64,000 bases of DNA from Paraburkholderia sp. BCC1884. Its GTDB lineage: Bacteria > Pseudomonadota > Gammaproteobacteria > Burkholderiales > Burkholderiaceae. The stretch covers positions 1,178,001-1,242,000 of the forward strand of contig NZ_CAAJGL010000068.1 of NCBI RefSeq assembly GCF_900996225.1. The letters are read 5' to 3'. The notes beneath the pieces are model-generated. The model was not told where the DNA came from and searched no databases. It was given only the letters and a program-made list of their open reading frames with translations. Positions 52,449 to 62,137 of the stretch are shown here, one piece after another. Position numbers and translations under genes: made by a program. Each line of letters opens with the position of its first letter. Position 1 is the stretch's first letter.

Positions 52449-53495
52449 TCAAAACGAAGCTCCAGTGAGTGGCAAATGATCGATGCGGGGGCGTACTGTC
52501 GAACGCTCGACGAGTTCGCACGGAATGACAATGTTGCGCGGCGCGAAGGCGCCTTGCATCTGTTCGCACATCAGCGAAACCGTCGCTGTAACCATCGATT
52601 CCAGGTCTTGGCGGACACTTGTCAAGTCGTAGGCGCCCCACGAAGATTGGGGGACGTCGTCGAAACCAATCACGGCGACGTCCCCCGGCACGCGCAGTTG
52701 CAGTTCACCGCGGATCACATCGAGCGCCGCGATGGCCATGTGGTCGTTGGCGGCAAATAGCGCGTCGGGTTGCTGCGGCTGCCTGAACAGCCGGCGTGTG
52801 GCCGCCTGCGCTTCGGCGAAGTCGTAGTGGCCGGTCTCACGCGCGGTGAGCCCGAGCCCATGCGCTGCGAGCGTCTCGGCGAAGCCACGCTCGCGTGCGA
52901 TGCTAGTGGACGAAGCTTCGAGGCCTGCCAAAAATGCGATGTGACGGTAGCCGCGCTCGAGTAAGAGCATAGCGGCGAGTTCGCCGCCGCGGTGGTTGTC
53001 GCTGGTCACCGCGCTCACCGTGTGGCGGGGCGATCCTTCCAGCGATGAAATACGATTGAACTGCACGACGGGAACGCCGACCGCCGCGCAACTGCTTGCG
53101 AGCGTCGGGGACAGCATGGTCGAAGCCATGATGATGCCGTCGACCTGGTACTCAAGTATTTCGGCAAGCACCCCATCGGCGGCTTCGTCCATGTCGGCGA
53201 TGAACATCAGAACGTGGTACCCCTCTCGCTGCAATTGCTGCGAGAGCCGCTCGATGACGAGCGGATAGAACTGGTTCTCAAGGTAGCTCATCACCAGCGC
53301 GACGATGCGGCTGCGCCTCGTGATCAGGCTGCGCGCCAGCGCGTTCGGCCGGTAGCCGAGTTGCTGCGCCGCAGCCAACACTTTGCGGCGCGTGTCCTCG
53401 GACACGCTCGCGCCAGGTGTGAAAGTGCGGCTTACTGCGGACTGTGACACGCCCGCGAGCGACGCAACATCTTGGGCACGAACAGACGCTTTCAT
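52449..53495 (-). CDS. LacI-family transcriptional regulator
   Basis: A 348-residue LacI/GalR regulator. HTH and hinge are VRAQDVASLAGVSQSAVSRT and YRPNALARSLITRRSRIVAL. The C-terminal periplasmic-binding-protein fold includes YLENQFYPLVIERLSQQLQR, VDGIIMASTMLSPTL and VAVIGFDDVPQSSWGAYDLT. Its start overlaps the SDR stop (ATGA), so it is made within the catabolic unit. Candidate operators are the related palindromes at 55646-55661 and 38970-38989, at opposite ends of the island. Confidence 0.9.
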   Translation of the reverse strand: MKASVRAQDVASLAGVSQSAVSRTFTPGASVSEDTRRKVLAAAQQLGYRPNALARSLITRRSRIVALVMSYLENQFYPLVIERLSQQLQREGYHVLMFIADMDEAADGVLAEILEYQVDGIIMASTMLSPTLASSCAAVGVPVVQFNRISSLEGSPRHTVSAVTSDNHRGGELAAMLLLERGYRHIAFLAGLEASSTSIARERGFAETLAAHGLGLTARETGHYDFAEAQAATRRLFRQPQQPDALFAANDHMAIAALDVIRGELQLRVPGDVAVIGFDDVPQSSWGAYDLTSVRQDLESMVTATVSLMCEQMQGAFAPRNIVIPCELVERSTVRPRIDHLPLTGASF

Positions 53496-54301
53496 GCGGC
53501 GCTCCAGCCGCCGTCGAGCATCAATGCGCTGCCCGTCATGAGACTCGATGCGTCGCTGGCGAGAAATACAACCGCACCCATCACCTCATCCATCCTGCCG
53601 ACGCGTCCCAGCGCAATGCGTTCCTCGACCCACTGTCTGAAGCCCGGCGCGTCGAACATACCTGCGGTCATCGGTGTTTCAATGAAGGTAGGGCAGAGCG
53701 TGTTCACGCGAATAGAGGCTTTGCCAAGTTCCCATGCGAGCGCCTTCGTCATGCCTTCGAGTGCATGCTTGCTCGCGCAGTAGAGCGTTCGCCGCGGACT
53801 ACCGACGTGCCCCATCTGCGATGAAATGTTGATAATTGAGCCTGTACGCCCGCTAACCACCAGCCGCCGCGCAAACGCACGAGCGACGTAAAACGCAGCC
53901 TTGACGTTGAGTTCCAGCACGTCGTCGATGTCCAGGTCGTCGAGTTCGACGAGCGGCTTCGGGCGGTTCATGCCCGCGCTGTTGACGAGGATTTCGAACG
54001 GCACGCCTTCTGTGTCGAGACGGGTATCGAACGCGGCTTCGACGGCTTTCGAATTGGTCACGTCAAGTACCTGCGAATCGCAAGCGAGGCCTTCAGCCTG
54101 CAGCACAGCGCAGGCTTCAGTGAGCGCTGCGGTACGGCGCCCGACAATCGTTACTCGTGCGCCAGCGCGCGCGAGTGCGACAGCGGCCGCGAGTCCGATG
54201 CCGCTGCTGCCGCCGGTCACGAGTGCGCGCCGGCCGTCTACACGAAAATTCGGCCCTGGCGGCAGCGCTGTCACGACCGCGCCTCGACCGGCCGATACCA
54301 C
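53492..54301 (-). CDS. Short-chain dehydrogenase/reductase
   Basis: A 269-residue classical SDR. The cofactor loop is [24 protein letters not shown] is present, the catalytic Ser lies in INISSQMG, and the YxxxK motif is [25 protein letters not shown] and LDGGWSAA are also typical. It is coupled to the LacI gene (4-base overlap) and overlaps the end of the HpsN-like gene by about 30 bases. An in-frame later start could reduce that overlap. It likely oxidises or reduces a hydroxyl of the same substrate as its neighbours. Confidence 0.88.
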   Translation of the reverse strand: MVSAGRGAVVTALPPGPNFRVDGRRALVTGGSSGIGLAAAVALARAGARVTIVGRRTAALTEACAVLQAEGLACDSQVLDVTNSKAVEAAFDTRLDTEGVPFEILVNSAGMNRPKPLVELDDLDIDDVLELNVKAAFYVARAFARRLVVSGRTGSIINISSQMGHVGSPRRTLYCASKHALEGMTKALAWELGKASIRVNTLCPTFIETPMTAGMFDAPGFRQWVEERIALGRVGRMDEVMGAVVFLASDASSLMTGSALMLDGGWSAA

Positions 54302-55590
54302 GTCAGGTCCGGGCGGTTACCGTAGCGGCGTACGCGAATATTCGCCTGCTCGCCGTGGCCCGCAAAATTCTCCATGTGGCACAGGCGCGAGCAATATTCG
54401 CCCATCGTCGCGCTGGCCTCGTCGGTTAGCACGCGCTGATAGGTGCAGGTCTTCAGGAACTTGCCGACCCACAGGCCGCCCGTATATCGGGCGTTGCGAT
54501 TGGTCGGCAACGTGTGGTTCGTGCCGATCACCTTGTCGCCGAACGCGACGTTCGTGCGCGGGCCGAGGAAGAGCGCGCCGTAATTGGTCATGTTTTCTAG
54601 GAAGTAATCCGGTTCGCGCGTCATCACCTGGACATGCTCCGACGCAATACTATCGGCCACCTCGAGCATTTCTTCGTACGTGTCGCAGACGATCACCTCG
54701 CCGTAGTCGGCCCAGCTCTGCGCGGCCACCGCAGCGGTGGGCAGCACTTTGAGCTGACGTTCGATTTCGGCCAGCGTGTCGCGCGCAAGCTTTTCGCTAA
54801 TGGTGAGCAGCACCGCGGGCGAGGTCGGACCGTGTTCGGCCTGACCCAGCAAGTCGACCGCGCACAGTTCGCCGTCCACGCTTTCGTCGGCGATCACGAG
54901 TGTTTCGGTCGGACCCGCGAACAGATCGATGCCGACCCGGCCATACAACTGCCGCTTGGCTTCAGCGACGAACATGTTGCCGGGGCCGACCAACATGTCG
55001 ACTGGCGCGACGCTCGGTGTCCCGACCGCCATCGCGACCACCGCCTGCACGCCCCCGAGCACGAGAATCTCGTCGGCGCCCGCCATGTCCATTGCAGTGA
55101 CGATGGCCGGATGCGGCTTGCCCTGATACGGCGGCGCCGTCGAGACCACTCGCGGAACGCCCGCCACCTTCGCTGTCAGCACGCTCATGTGCGCGGAGGC
55201 CAGCAACGGATATTTGCCGCCCGGGATATAGCAGCCCACGGCGTTCATCGGCACGTGGCGATGGCCGAGCACCACACCGGGGAATGTCTCGACTTCGACA
55301 TCGCGCATCGAGTCGCGTTGGATCTGCGCGAAGTTGCGGACCTGGTGCTGGGCGAACGCGATGTCCTCGATTTCGCGCGGCGTCAGCTGTTTACGCGCTG
55401 CTTCGATCTCTGCGCGCGACAACCGGAAGTCGGCCGGGTCCCAGTTGTCGAATTTGCGGCTGTAGTCGCGAACGGCTTCGTCGCCGCGCGTCTCGATGTC
55501 GTGAATGATGCCCTCGACGGTAACGCGAACCTTTGCATCGTCGTCGGTTTTCGCCGCGGCGGCGCGACCTTGCTTGAGATACCTGATCAT
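54271..55590 (-). CDS. HpsN-like dehydrogenase of the histidinol dehydrogenase family
   Basis: A 439-residue member of the HisD superfamily closer to sulfopropanediol 3-dehydrogenase (HpsN) than to HisD. Seen are MIRYLKQG at the start, [90 protein letters not shown] and [19 protein letters not shown]. The QAEHG residues bind zinc in HisD. ATG 55590 has AGGAA upstream. HpsN oxidises a terminal alcohol to the acid in two steps with NAD. With no sulfonate-specific genes nearby, the substrate may be another diol or sugar-type compound. Confidence 0.8.
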   Translation of the reverse strand: MIRYLKQGRAAAAKTDDDAKVRVTVEGIIHDIETRGDEAVRDYSRKFDNWDPADFRLSRAEIEAARKQLTPREIEDIAFAQHQVRNFAQIQRDSMRDVEVETFPGVVLGHRHVPMNAVGCYIPGGKYPLLASAHMSVLTAKVAGVPRVVSTAPPYQGKPHPAIVTAMDMAGADEILVLGGVQAVVAMAVGTPSVAPVDMLVGPGNMFVAEAKRQLYGRVGIDLFAGPTETLVIADESVDGELCAVDLLGQAEHGPTSPAVLLTISEKLARDTLAEIERQLKVLPTAAVAAQSWADYGEVIVCDTYEEMLEVADSIASEHVQVMTREPDYFLENMTNYGALFLGPRTNVAFGDKVIGTNHTLPTNRNARYTGGLWVGKFLKTCTYQRVLTDEASATMGEYCSRLCHMENFAGHGEQANIRVRRYGNRPDLTWYRPVEARS

Positions 55591-55645
55591 CGATTGTTCC
55601 TGTTGAAAACGGTGGGTGTTGAAGATGCACCGCAATTTCTGTTCG

Positions 55646-55661
55646 TTGCATACGTATGCAA
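55646..55661. promoter_or_regulatory. Candidate LacI-family operator, copy 2
   Basis: TTGCATACGTATGCAA is a perfect 16-bp palindrome 56 bases upstream of the HpsN-like start codon. Its core matches the imperfect copy at 38970-38989. Confidence 0.7.
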
Positions 55662-55784
55662 ATCAGCGTTAACCCGAGGAAGCGCGATTCCGCCGGCGCG
55701 AACGCTAGACGTAGCTGCCCAGCGCTATCTCTCCCGGGTTTCTCCCAATTTGCATCTGTTCGCACGACTAGGATAGTCCGAATA

Positions 55785-55887
55785 TGCCCGTTCGGTCATG
55801 AAAAATGTTTATTAAGAAGGCTTGACCATATTTTTGGTCAGAAATACGCTGACCGAACGGTAATCGAAGTCGACCACCGAACGGTGG
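55785..55887. promoter_or_regulatory. Cluster of three ACCG-NN-CGGT operators and a TGACCA inverted repeat
   Basis: TGCCCGTTCGGTCA (55785-55798), TGACCGAACGGTAA (55850-55863) and the perfect CCACCGAACGGTGG (55874-55887) share the ACCG-NN-CGGT core with the sites at 39112 and 39276. Between them, TGACCA (55823-55828) and TGGTCA (55835-55840) form another inverted repeat. They lie between the HpsN-like unit (-) and the porin gene (+). Confidence 0.6.
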
Positions 55888-56088
55888 CCCGCGACGTCCG
55901 GATCATGGGGGGGCGGCTAGCGTTTTTTTCGTGACCGAGGGCTGCCGAGGTTGTCGATTTGCAGTACTTACCGATTCGAGCGGCGTAACGCACGCGAACG
56001 ATGTCGGTGCTGGAACGACCGTCCGTGTGCGGATCGACCTGTGACTACTGCGAAAACATACGAAACAAACTGAACAGGAGCGAGAGAA

Positions 56089-57219
56089 ATGAAAGGTAAG
56101 ACGTGGCTGGTCTGGACGATGTTGGCGTTGGTTCAAGGCGAGGCGTTCGCGCAGTCGAGCGTGACGTTGTACGGCGCGACGGATGCAGGGATTAATTTTT
56201 TGAGCAACACGGGTGGCTCGCATGCATACCAGTTCGCCGACGGCGCGTATCAACCGAATGAACTCGGCTTTACTGGCAACGAAGATCTCGGTGGCGGCAA
56301 CAAAGCTGTTTTCAAACTGGAGAACGGTTTTCGCCTTGGCACGGGCCAACTGAATCAGGGCGGGGCACTCTTCGGTCGGCAGGCCTATGTCGGGCTAGGT
56401 AATTCATGGGGTACGGTGACGCTCGGGCTTCAATACGACTTCGCGCTTGATTTCACCGCTTTGTTCAATACCAGCGCTTACGCGAGCGGATACGGCGTAC
56501 ACCTTGGCAACTTTGACCGCCAGGGCGGCGCCCGTCTGCAGAATGCGATCAAGTTCGTCAGCAATAGTTATCACGGACTGGTGGTGGGCGGAATGTACTC
56601 GTTCAGCAACCAGCCGGGAGATTTCCATAGTGGCAGCGCATGGAGTGCAGGCGCCTCATATCAGGCGGGTGGCTTTGCAGCAGGTGGGAACTATACGAGA
56701 CTGAATTCACCGCAAGGGCTGGCGGCCATCGATCCGTACGCGCAAATGGGTGTCACCTCGATGCTTGGCCAGACTGTGGCGACCGTGAATCCGGCAACCG
56801 GAGCGGTTACCGATCTGCACGCCACGACGCCGTTCGCAATCGACTACCAGTCGATTTTCGGCATCGGCGCGTCTTATACGTTGGGCAATCTGATCATGGC
56901 CGGCGACTTCAGCGATACCACGTTTCACGGGTTCGGCCGTTCGTCGTCGATGAAAGTCTTCGAGCCTGGCGTGCGCTATCAGTGGACGCCGTCGCTGTCT
57001 TTCATCTCGGCCTATCAATACACTATGTTCGAGGGACACCATTGGCATGAAGTTGCATTGGCGACCCACTATCAGTTGTCGAAGCGGACTGAACTGTACA
57101 CATCGGTCGACTGGATGCGCGCATCGGAAGGCGTGGACGCGGTAATTGGCTACAGTTTTACCCCGTCGACCACGCGCAATCAGACGGCTGTGCGGGCGGC
57201 AATAAGACACGTCTGGTGA
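56089..57219 (+). CDS. Gram-negative trimeric porin (OmpC/Omp32-like)
   Basis: A 376-residue outer-membrane porin of the Burkholderiaceae type. The signal peptide ends AFA before QSSVTLYGATDAGINFL, the usual mature start. ELGFTGNEDLGGGNKAVFKL, LFGRQAYVGLGNSWGTVTLG and the C-terminal RAAIRHVW (aromatic last residue for assembly) are typical. GGAGCGAGAG lies upstream. It is divergent from the HpsN-like unit and shares its operator-rich promoter region, so it probably admits the substrate of the island. Confidence 0.93.
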   Translation: MKGKTWLVWTMLALVQGEAFAQSSVTLYGATDAGINFLSNTGGSHAYQFADGAYQPNELGFTGNEDLGGGNKAVFKLENGFRLGTGQLNQGGALFGRQAYVGLGNSWGTVTLGLQYDFALDFTALFNTSAYASGYGVHLGNFDRQGGARLQNAIKFVSNSYHGLVVGGMYSFSNQPGDFHSGSAWSAGASYQAGGFAAGGNYTRLNSPQGLAAIDPYAQMGVTSMLGQTVATVNPATGAVTDLHATTPFAIDYQSIFGIGASYTLGNLIMAGDFSDTTFHGFGRSSSMKVFEPGVRYQWTPSLSFISAYQYTMFEGHHWHEVALATHYQLSKRTELYTSVDWMRASEGVDAVIGYSFTPSTTRNQTAVRAAIRHVW

Positions 57220-58395
57220 CCTGCTGTCGTGCAACGAGACGCAAGACGGCGACGAGGAGGGCTTAGTGCACGAGAAGGCGGTCGATGACGTTATTTTTTA
57301 CAGAGATTCTCGTCCACGCATTACTGCCATCGGACAATCGGTGAGCGTCTCGCGTTGATGGCCGTCTAGTGACGCCTGACCGTGCGCTCGTACCTCCGAC
57401 GTCGAGATAGTGGATGTCGCGCCACGCAACAATTTGTGTGGCTCGGATATCACGCGGTCTTCATTGAAGTATTCTGGGCGAGGTCCGCGCTGCTTTACTG
57501 CTGCGACGCTTGGATGGGTACCCGGGGAATGTGGATGGCGGTCGGCTGACGCAGATGGCGGGATATTGCGCAAACGTGTTAGTGGCCACTTTACTGAATC
57601 GCGCATGGGCATTGTCTCGGAACTGCTAGCCCGGGCCGATACTAGCGATATCTCTATAGAAAGGACTACGTCGTTTCAGATGACATCAACGCGGTTGAAG
57701 GACGCATTGGGCTTGCTGCGCAAGGGTGAAAAAAAGTCGAGTATGTGGATTCGAAGGGCGCGACGCAGTTTTAAGATCCATCCTACTTCAGGAAGGCCGA
57801 GGTGCGGCGTTTGCGGGCCGGGATAGGTTCCTCTCGATCTGGAGAGTGCCAAAGGTATCGAGCCGGTCTTCTTCCTATCCGGTGAAAAGAAAGTTTTTGA
57901 GGCCGGGTTCTGATCCATCCGAGGTGATCAAGTGTTACACATAACCGTTTATCGGTCTGTTCGCGGAGAGCTCTCGGGAACATTGGAATCGCGCTTTCTT
58001 GGAGGCGTGTCATGATCAGCTTGAGGCCCCGATTGGTATCCGAAGCGACACTGGAACAAGTTACCGGAGAGCGTAGTGCATAGAGACTTGTTGAGAATGC
58101 GGCATGGATGAGCTTTCAAGTGACTTTGTTGGCTTGATGCTGAATTCGGCCTGTTTTCCATGCGCCCAATCTGTCAGTCTGCGGCTCTTCAGAGTCCTGG
58201 CCGCGTCGACGATCGATGAGGGATGGTGCTGTGCTGCTAGCTATAACGTTTCAAGACTGGCACTTGCCATGAAAGGCGCTTGGTTCAGTGTTGTCCAATT
58301 TGAGAAGAGATGCACTTCGGAATTCGTGCTAGCGCGCGGTTTAGTGATGGCGCTGCAGCGCGGCAAAACCACATGCCGCGCTGCCATGCATGCGG
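57220..58395. other. About 1.2 kb without a recognisable gene
   Basis: Only short frames are open and none shows a family motif with a ribosome site. I could not identify remnants or repeats, and no clear terminator for the porin gene was seen. Confidence 0.45.
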
Positions 58396-58605
58396 TTAGA
58401 CCTTGCGCCAATGATCAGGCTTGTTCTTGTCGTTCAAGTGGCGAACGCGCGCGACATGCAATGGCTTATCCGGATGATTTTTCTTTGCCCATGCAATTGC
58501 ATCTGCTTGAGTGTTCGCCGTGTGCAGTGGAGTGTTGCTGTGCGCTGGTTCGACGGTGAATCTACCTTGTGCACTCTCATTGATAAAAAGGCTGTTGTTT
58601 GCCAC
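58396..58605 (-). CDS. Small DUF2188-like hypothetical protein
   Basis: A 69-residue protein starting at GTG 58605 with AAAGGAGA 8 bases upstream. It has strand-helix-strand character: RFTVEPAHSNTPLHTANTQA, DAIAWAKKNHPDKPLHVARV, then RHLNDKNKPDHWRKV. This is similar in shape to short DUF2188-type proteins. No function is known. Confidence 0.6.
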   Translation of the reverse strand: MANNSLFINESAQGRFTVEPAHSNTPLHTANTQADAIAWAKKNHPDKPLHVARVRHLNDKNKPDHWRKV

Positions 58606-58821
58606 AAATCTCTCCTTTTTTTGCGACCTGGAAGGTTGCTGTTGAATTGCCAGACGGCCACTGGCTTTGGGATGGTATCAAATTGATTAGTGGCATGCTT
58701 AACGCCAGCGTAGCGGTCTGCAGAGTTTTTTCGAAAAATCGTGGATTCCAGCAGCCGCTACCGAGTACGTGACCGGAGGTGGCTTGCGTTTGAGCACACT
58801 CAGAACTGTAGACCGTCTTCG

Positions 58822-59088
58822 TTAGTCGGAAAGTGCTGACAGTTGATCGACCCGTGCCTTGGCATGCTGCTCGTAGCACACAAAACGCTCCTGGGAAATT
58901 GGGTCGTAGCTTTGGCAGTCGTTCCTGGTTGCCGCAAAATATCCTATTTCGTCGCTGACCAAAGTTGGATTGGCTGCGGCGCCGCCATTCTTTTTCAGAT
59001 GTCTCTGGTAGGCGGTTCGCTCAATGGCTTGAATCGAGCCGCGAGGCAATTCGGTTGACGGGTTCATCTTGTGGATCGACGCGATCAT
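58822..59088 (-). CDS. Hypothetical protein translationally coupled to the gene at 59085
   Basis: An 88-residue soluble protein with several Tyr and two Cys (NDCQSYDPISQERFVCYEQH), no signal peptide and no recognised family. Its ATG overlaps the stop of the upstream minus-strand frame (ATGA), typical of coupled genes. That coupling is the main support for it being real. Confidence 0.45.
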   Translation of the reverse strand: MIASIHKMNPSTELPRGSIQAIERTAYQRHLKKNGGAAANPTLVSDEIGYFAATRNDCQSYDPISQERFVCYEQHAKARVDQLSALSD

Positions 59089-59690
59089 GCGATTTGCATC
59101 ACCGATTGCGGCGTCCCGCTCCGCCGCGCAGTAGAAAAGCTGAGTAGGGCGGTTGGCTGCCAGACGTACGCCAATACGCTAGTCCTTGGGATCGTCGGTA
59201 CGCCTTGGCTGGGGCGATACGCCGCCTGTCCCACGATGGCAATTTCATCGTTCAAGAGTGGGATGTCGATATTTGTTGGGTTATCGAGTGAGATCGAAGA
59301 CGTAAGCACGCCGTCGGCTTTGATCCGGGCAGCCAGTTGGTCGGGCGACATGCTTTTCCGTATGTCTTTTCTCGCATCGATGAACCACCGAACGGGCACA
59401 AATCGGTCCCGCTGCGTCACCGTACTAATTTTCCATACAGCGGGACTTTCTCCCGGTACGATGCCGACGCATGTGCCGACTTCATTTTCGTCACCCGTCG
59501 GCGTGTGGCAGTCTGGCGAACTGCCGGCGGCCAGCGGCGCGCTAATTTTCACCCGGACATCCTCCCATGCCAATGTCGCGTCCTGCGACGTCAGGGTTTT
59601 CACAGGTAACGCTTCAGGGATGGGGCTAGGCTTATCGGGCGCCAAGCTGGATGAAACGGGAGGGCAGAACTTCTCCCTTGTGAGGCGAAA
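59085..59690 (-). pseudogene. 5'-truncated hypothetical gene abutting a TnpB-like remnant
   Basis: The C-terminal about 200 residues read as a plausible soluble protein (TSQDATLAWEDVRVKISAPL; GTCVGIVPGESPAVWKISTV; DRFVPVRWFIDARKDIRKSM; SPDQLAARIKADGVLTSSIS). I do not recognise the family. Upstream of about 59690 the same frame is only the antisense of a transposase remnant, so the native start seems to be lost, probably by insertion. It is coupled to the gene at 58822-59088. Confidence 0.45.
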
Positions 59691-59699
59691 GTAGGGCCC

Positions 59700-60860
59700 A
59701 GGCTGCAGGGCCAGCTCGATACCCGACGGGAGCTTCTTGCCGAGATTGCGGCCGACCGCCTGCGCATGCACCCCCAACGCGAGGCGAAGCTGCGTCACAC
59801 CGTGCATCACAACGGCGCGGCGCTGGCCCGACTGCGGGCGAAGCTGGCCGGGGTCGAGCGTCGGCTCGCTGCCAATGTGCCAGGCATCTGCTTTGGCACG
59901 CGCAAGCTGTTTGCCCAGTGGCATCGCCTCGCACTGTCGGGGTTCAGAAACCATGATGCATGGTTGGGTGCCTGGCAGGACAGCCGCTCACATCAGGTCT
60001 TCTTCGTCGGCTCGAAGGACGAGACGGCGGGTAACCAGCTGTGCCAGCTCCACAAACCTGACGACGATCATTACCAGCTCAAGGTGCGGGTGCCGGACTG
60101 CCCGCACAACAAAGGTGAGCGCAATTACCTCGTCTCAGCGACGTGACATTCGATCACGACCGTGGGGCGCTGAACGAGGCCCTACACGCGAATGTCGCAC
60201 TAACCTGGTGTCTGCATTGGACGGACGCCACTGGCGGGCATCCGTCTCGTTCGACCTCGCGCCGGCGCGCCGCGTCACGCTGGATGCGCAGTATGGCGTC
60301 GTCAGGATCGATTTCAATGTTGATCATCTTGCGGTAACGGAAACCGACGCCTCTGACTCCCCACTACCGGCCAAGATGAATGTCGGTACACCGGACGTAC
60401 TCATTGTCGCCCCCCATCAGGGCAGGTGTCGAACTGATGCTGAATTACCCGGCCTATACGTCGACCATCGGTGCGGTGAAATACGCAGCGCGACGGGGTT
60501 GGAGTGTGCATGCTGCCGCGGCGGGCGTGATTGCCCGTCGCGGACAGCAGTTGACTGAACGCCTGCCAGGCACCGACACGGTTATTCGTGTTCCAGTGCG
60601 CGGTGGTCATCACGCCCTCGAGCTACCTGCAGGGATAGCAGGAGATTCGCGTGTGGCTGCCTAGCGCCGCGTTCACGCAGCGTATAGAGGCGTGGTGCGC
60701 GGGCAGTGGCTCGCCACCCGACGCGGCAAGCCGCGCCGGAGTGCGAAAGGTACTCCATGGTGCTGGCGCATGCGCCGCATCCCTCAGCAGGGACAACCGT
60801 TCGCCCTGCGACGACAATCTGCGTGAGCAGATTTGTGCACGTTAATGCAAACGGTGACCT
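59700..60860 (+). pseudogene. Frameshifted TnpB-like (IS605/IS1341 OrfB-type) transposase
   Basis: Blocks of an OrfB/TnpB-like protein lie in several frames. These are ICFGTRKLFAQWHRLALSGF with VFFVGSKDETAGNQLCQL (59880-60060), RWRASV-like RHWRASVSFDLAP, VVRIDFNVDHLAVTETDAS with the first RuvC-like Asp (about 60300), and NYPAYTSTIGAVKYAARRGW with SVHAAAAGVIARRG (60430-60550). Frameshifts near 60145 and 60420 break it, and both element ends are unclear. No guide-RNA-like end could be identified. It is a dead remnant. Confidence 0.7.
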
Positions 60861-60970
60861 GGTTGATTGTTCGAGTAGAAGTTGCTCGGAGGCCGACCGG
60901 CTTCAGAAGAATTACGGGGGGCTCCTCGAAGTAACGACCACCGGAGCGCTATTGGTCGGGCCGGCGCCAG

Positions 60971-61597
60971 CTAGACGCTAGGGGCAGGGCGTGGACTCTT
61001 ACGAGCCACGGCGACATCGCGCATCGCCTGTTCTGGCTTGTGTCCTACCTCGTACTTGGAACCGCCATAGTGCGCCTGACCGTTAACGACAAAGCTATTT
61101 TTAAGCTGATGATCACATCCTGCCCGATTTCTGGCACGTTGATGCTGTGCGTGGTACCCATCGGCATGCTGGCGGCCGAAGCCCTGCCTGGCGTAGCGCT
61201 GCCGAGACAGTGCCGGATGGTGTACAACGATCGACCGAAGGTTCTCGCGACGGTGAAACACTTCTTGTCGCCTGTCGCCGTGACCATAGAAATGACGATG
61301 GCGTCGGCCGTCCGGCCCCGTTGCCCACACATAAGTGCTACCGCCCAGGAACACGACGTCGCAGTTGGTGGCCGCTGAGATGTACACGTCATTTGCTTCC
61401 GGGGCTATCGCTTCGGTGACAATCAGTTTTGGTGGCGCTGCGTAGCGAGGAACCGAAGGCGTAGTGGCAACCGTAACGGCAGGCTGAGGCCCAGCAATCG
61501 GTCGACTGCCGCTTTGGCTTTCAGTGGTTGCCGAACATCCGCACAGGAAGAGCATGGTCGAAATGCCTGCCACCAAGATAGTTCGTCCCATCGTCAT
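60971..61597 (-). CDS. Putative lipoprotein
   Basis: A 208-residue frame with a lipoprotein signal: GRTILVAGISTMLFLCGCSA has a positively charged start, a hydrophobic core and the lipobox LCGC with Cys21. After a Pro/Ala-rich linker, NCDVVFLGGSTYVWATGPDG and HRHFYGHGDRR resemble short Gly/His-rich exported proteins of Burkholderia. The C-terminal half is very Arg/His/Gln-rich and may be eroded or frameshifted. It probably sits in the inner leaflet of a membrane. Moderate support only. Confidence 0.5.
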   Translation of the reverse strand: MTMGRTILVAGISTMLFLCGCSATTESQSGSRPIAGPQPAVTVATTPSVPRYAAPPKLIVTEAIAPEANDVYISAATNCDVVFLGGSTYVWATGPDGRRHRHFYGHGDRRQEVFHRRENLRSIVVHHPALSRQRYARQGFGRQHADGYHAQHQRARNRAGCDHQLKNSFVVNGQAHYGGSKYEVGHKPEQAMRDVAVARKSPRPAPSV

Positions 61598-62137
61598 CGT
61601 AGATCCGCCGCATTGCTGCTTGAATATTGTGTCCAGATAACGGCCGATTGAAAAGAATCTTTAATCGATGCGTAGGGCGACGTTTGATTTGGGCCGACCT
61701 TCAGGCAGGCGCTCCACCGAAAATTTAAGCCAGCGTTAAAGAAAGTCTCGCTGCTGCCGTTATGTCGGCAAGAAAACTGGACATGGGGCGTGCTGGCAGG
61801 CGAAGCGCGTCACCACGTTCCTGTGAAGGTCGCCGACGGAATGACCTTGAGTGGCCAAAAATAAGCAGCCGAGAGCGCAAAAGGACCGTCAGTGCTGGCC
61901 TCGAGCGTAAAAACAGACGAGGTGCGTTGTGGTTAAGTTAGGCAATTCCTGTCACAAGCGGTCGAGGGGATCACAGTGCCCCGACTGCTCTGTAGGTCCG
62001 TCGCGCGGCCATCACCGAAGGCGTAAGTTCATATCCCAGTCGTCTGGGGTCAAGGCAGTTCGTCACAATACCGCCGGTACGTGGCCCATGCTTGGCACGT
62101 TCTATCCCAAGGTGCTACCGGTTCTGGTGGGTTTCGC
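61598..62137. other. Intergenic stretch upstream of the terminal unit
   Basis: About 540 bases with no convincing gene. It must contain the promoter of the unit starting at 62138. No operator or repeat was recognised. Confidence 0.4.

Noticed and set aside
54271..55590. Biosynthetic histidinol dehydrogenase (hisD)
   Set aside because: No other his genes are near. The N-terminus and several blocks match the HpsN branch, and the gene is in a catabolic unit with a LacI regulator.
54634..55776. Long open frame of about 380 codons on the + strand
   Set aside because: It is antisense to the HpsN-like gene, whose motifs are clear. High GC leaves such shadow frames open; the product is His/Arg-rich and has no family features.
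59700..60860. Active TnpB with guide RNA
   Set aside because: The protein is broken by frameshifts and I could not find intact element ends.
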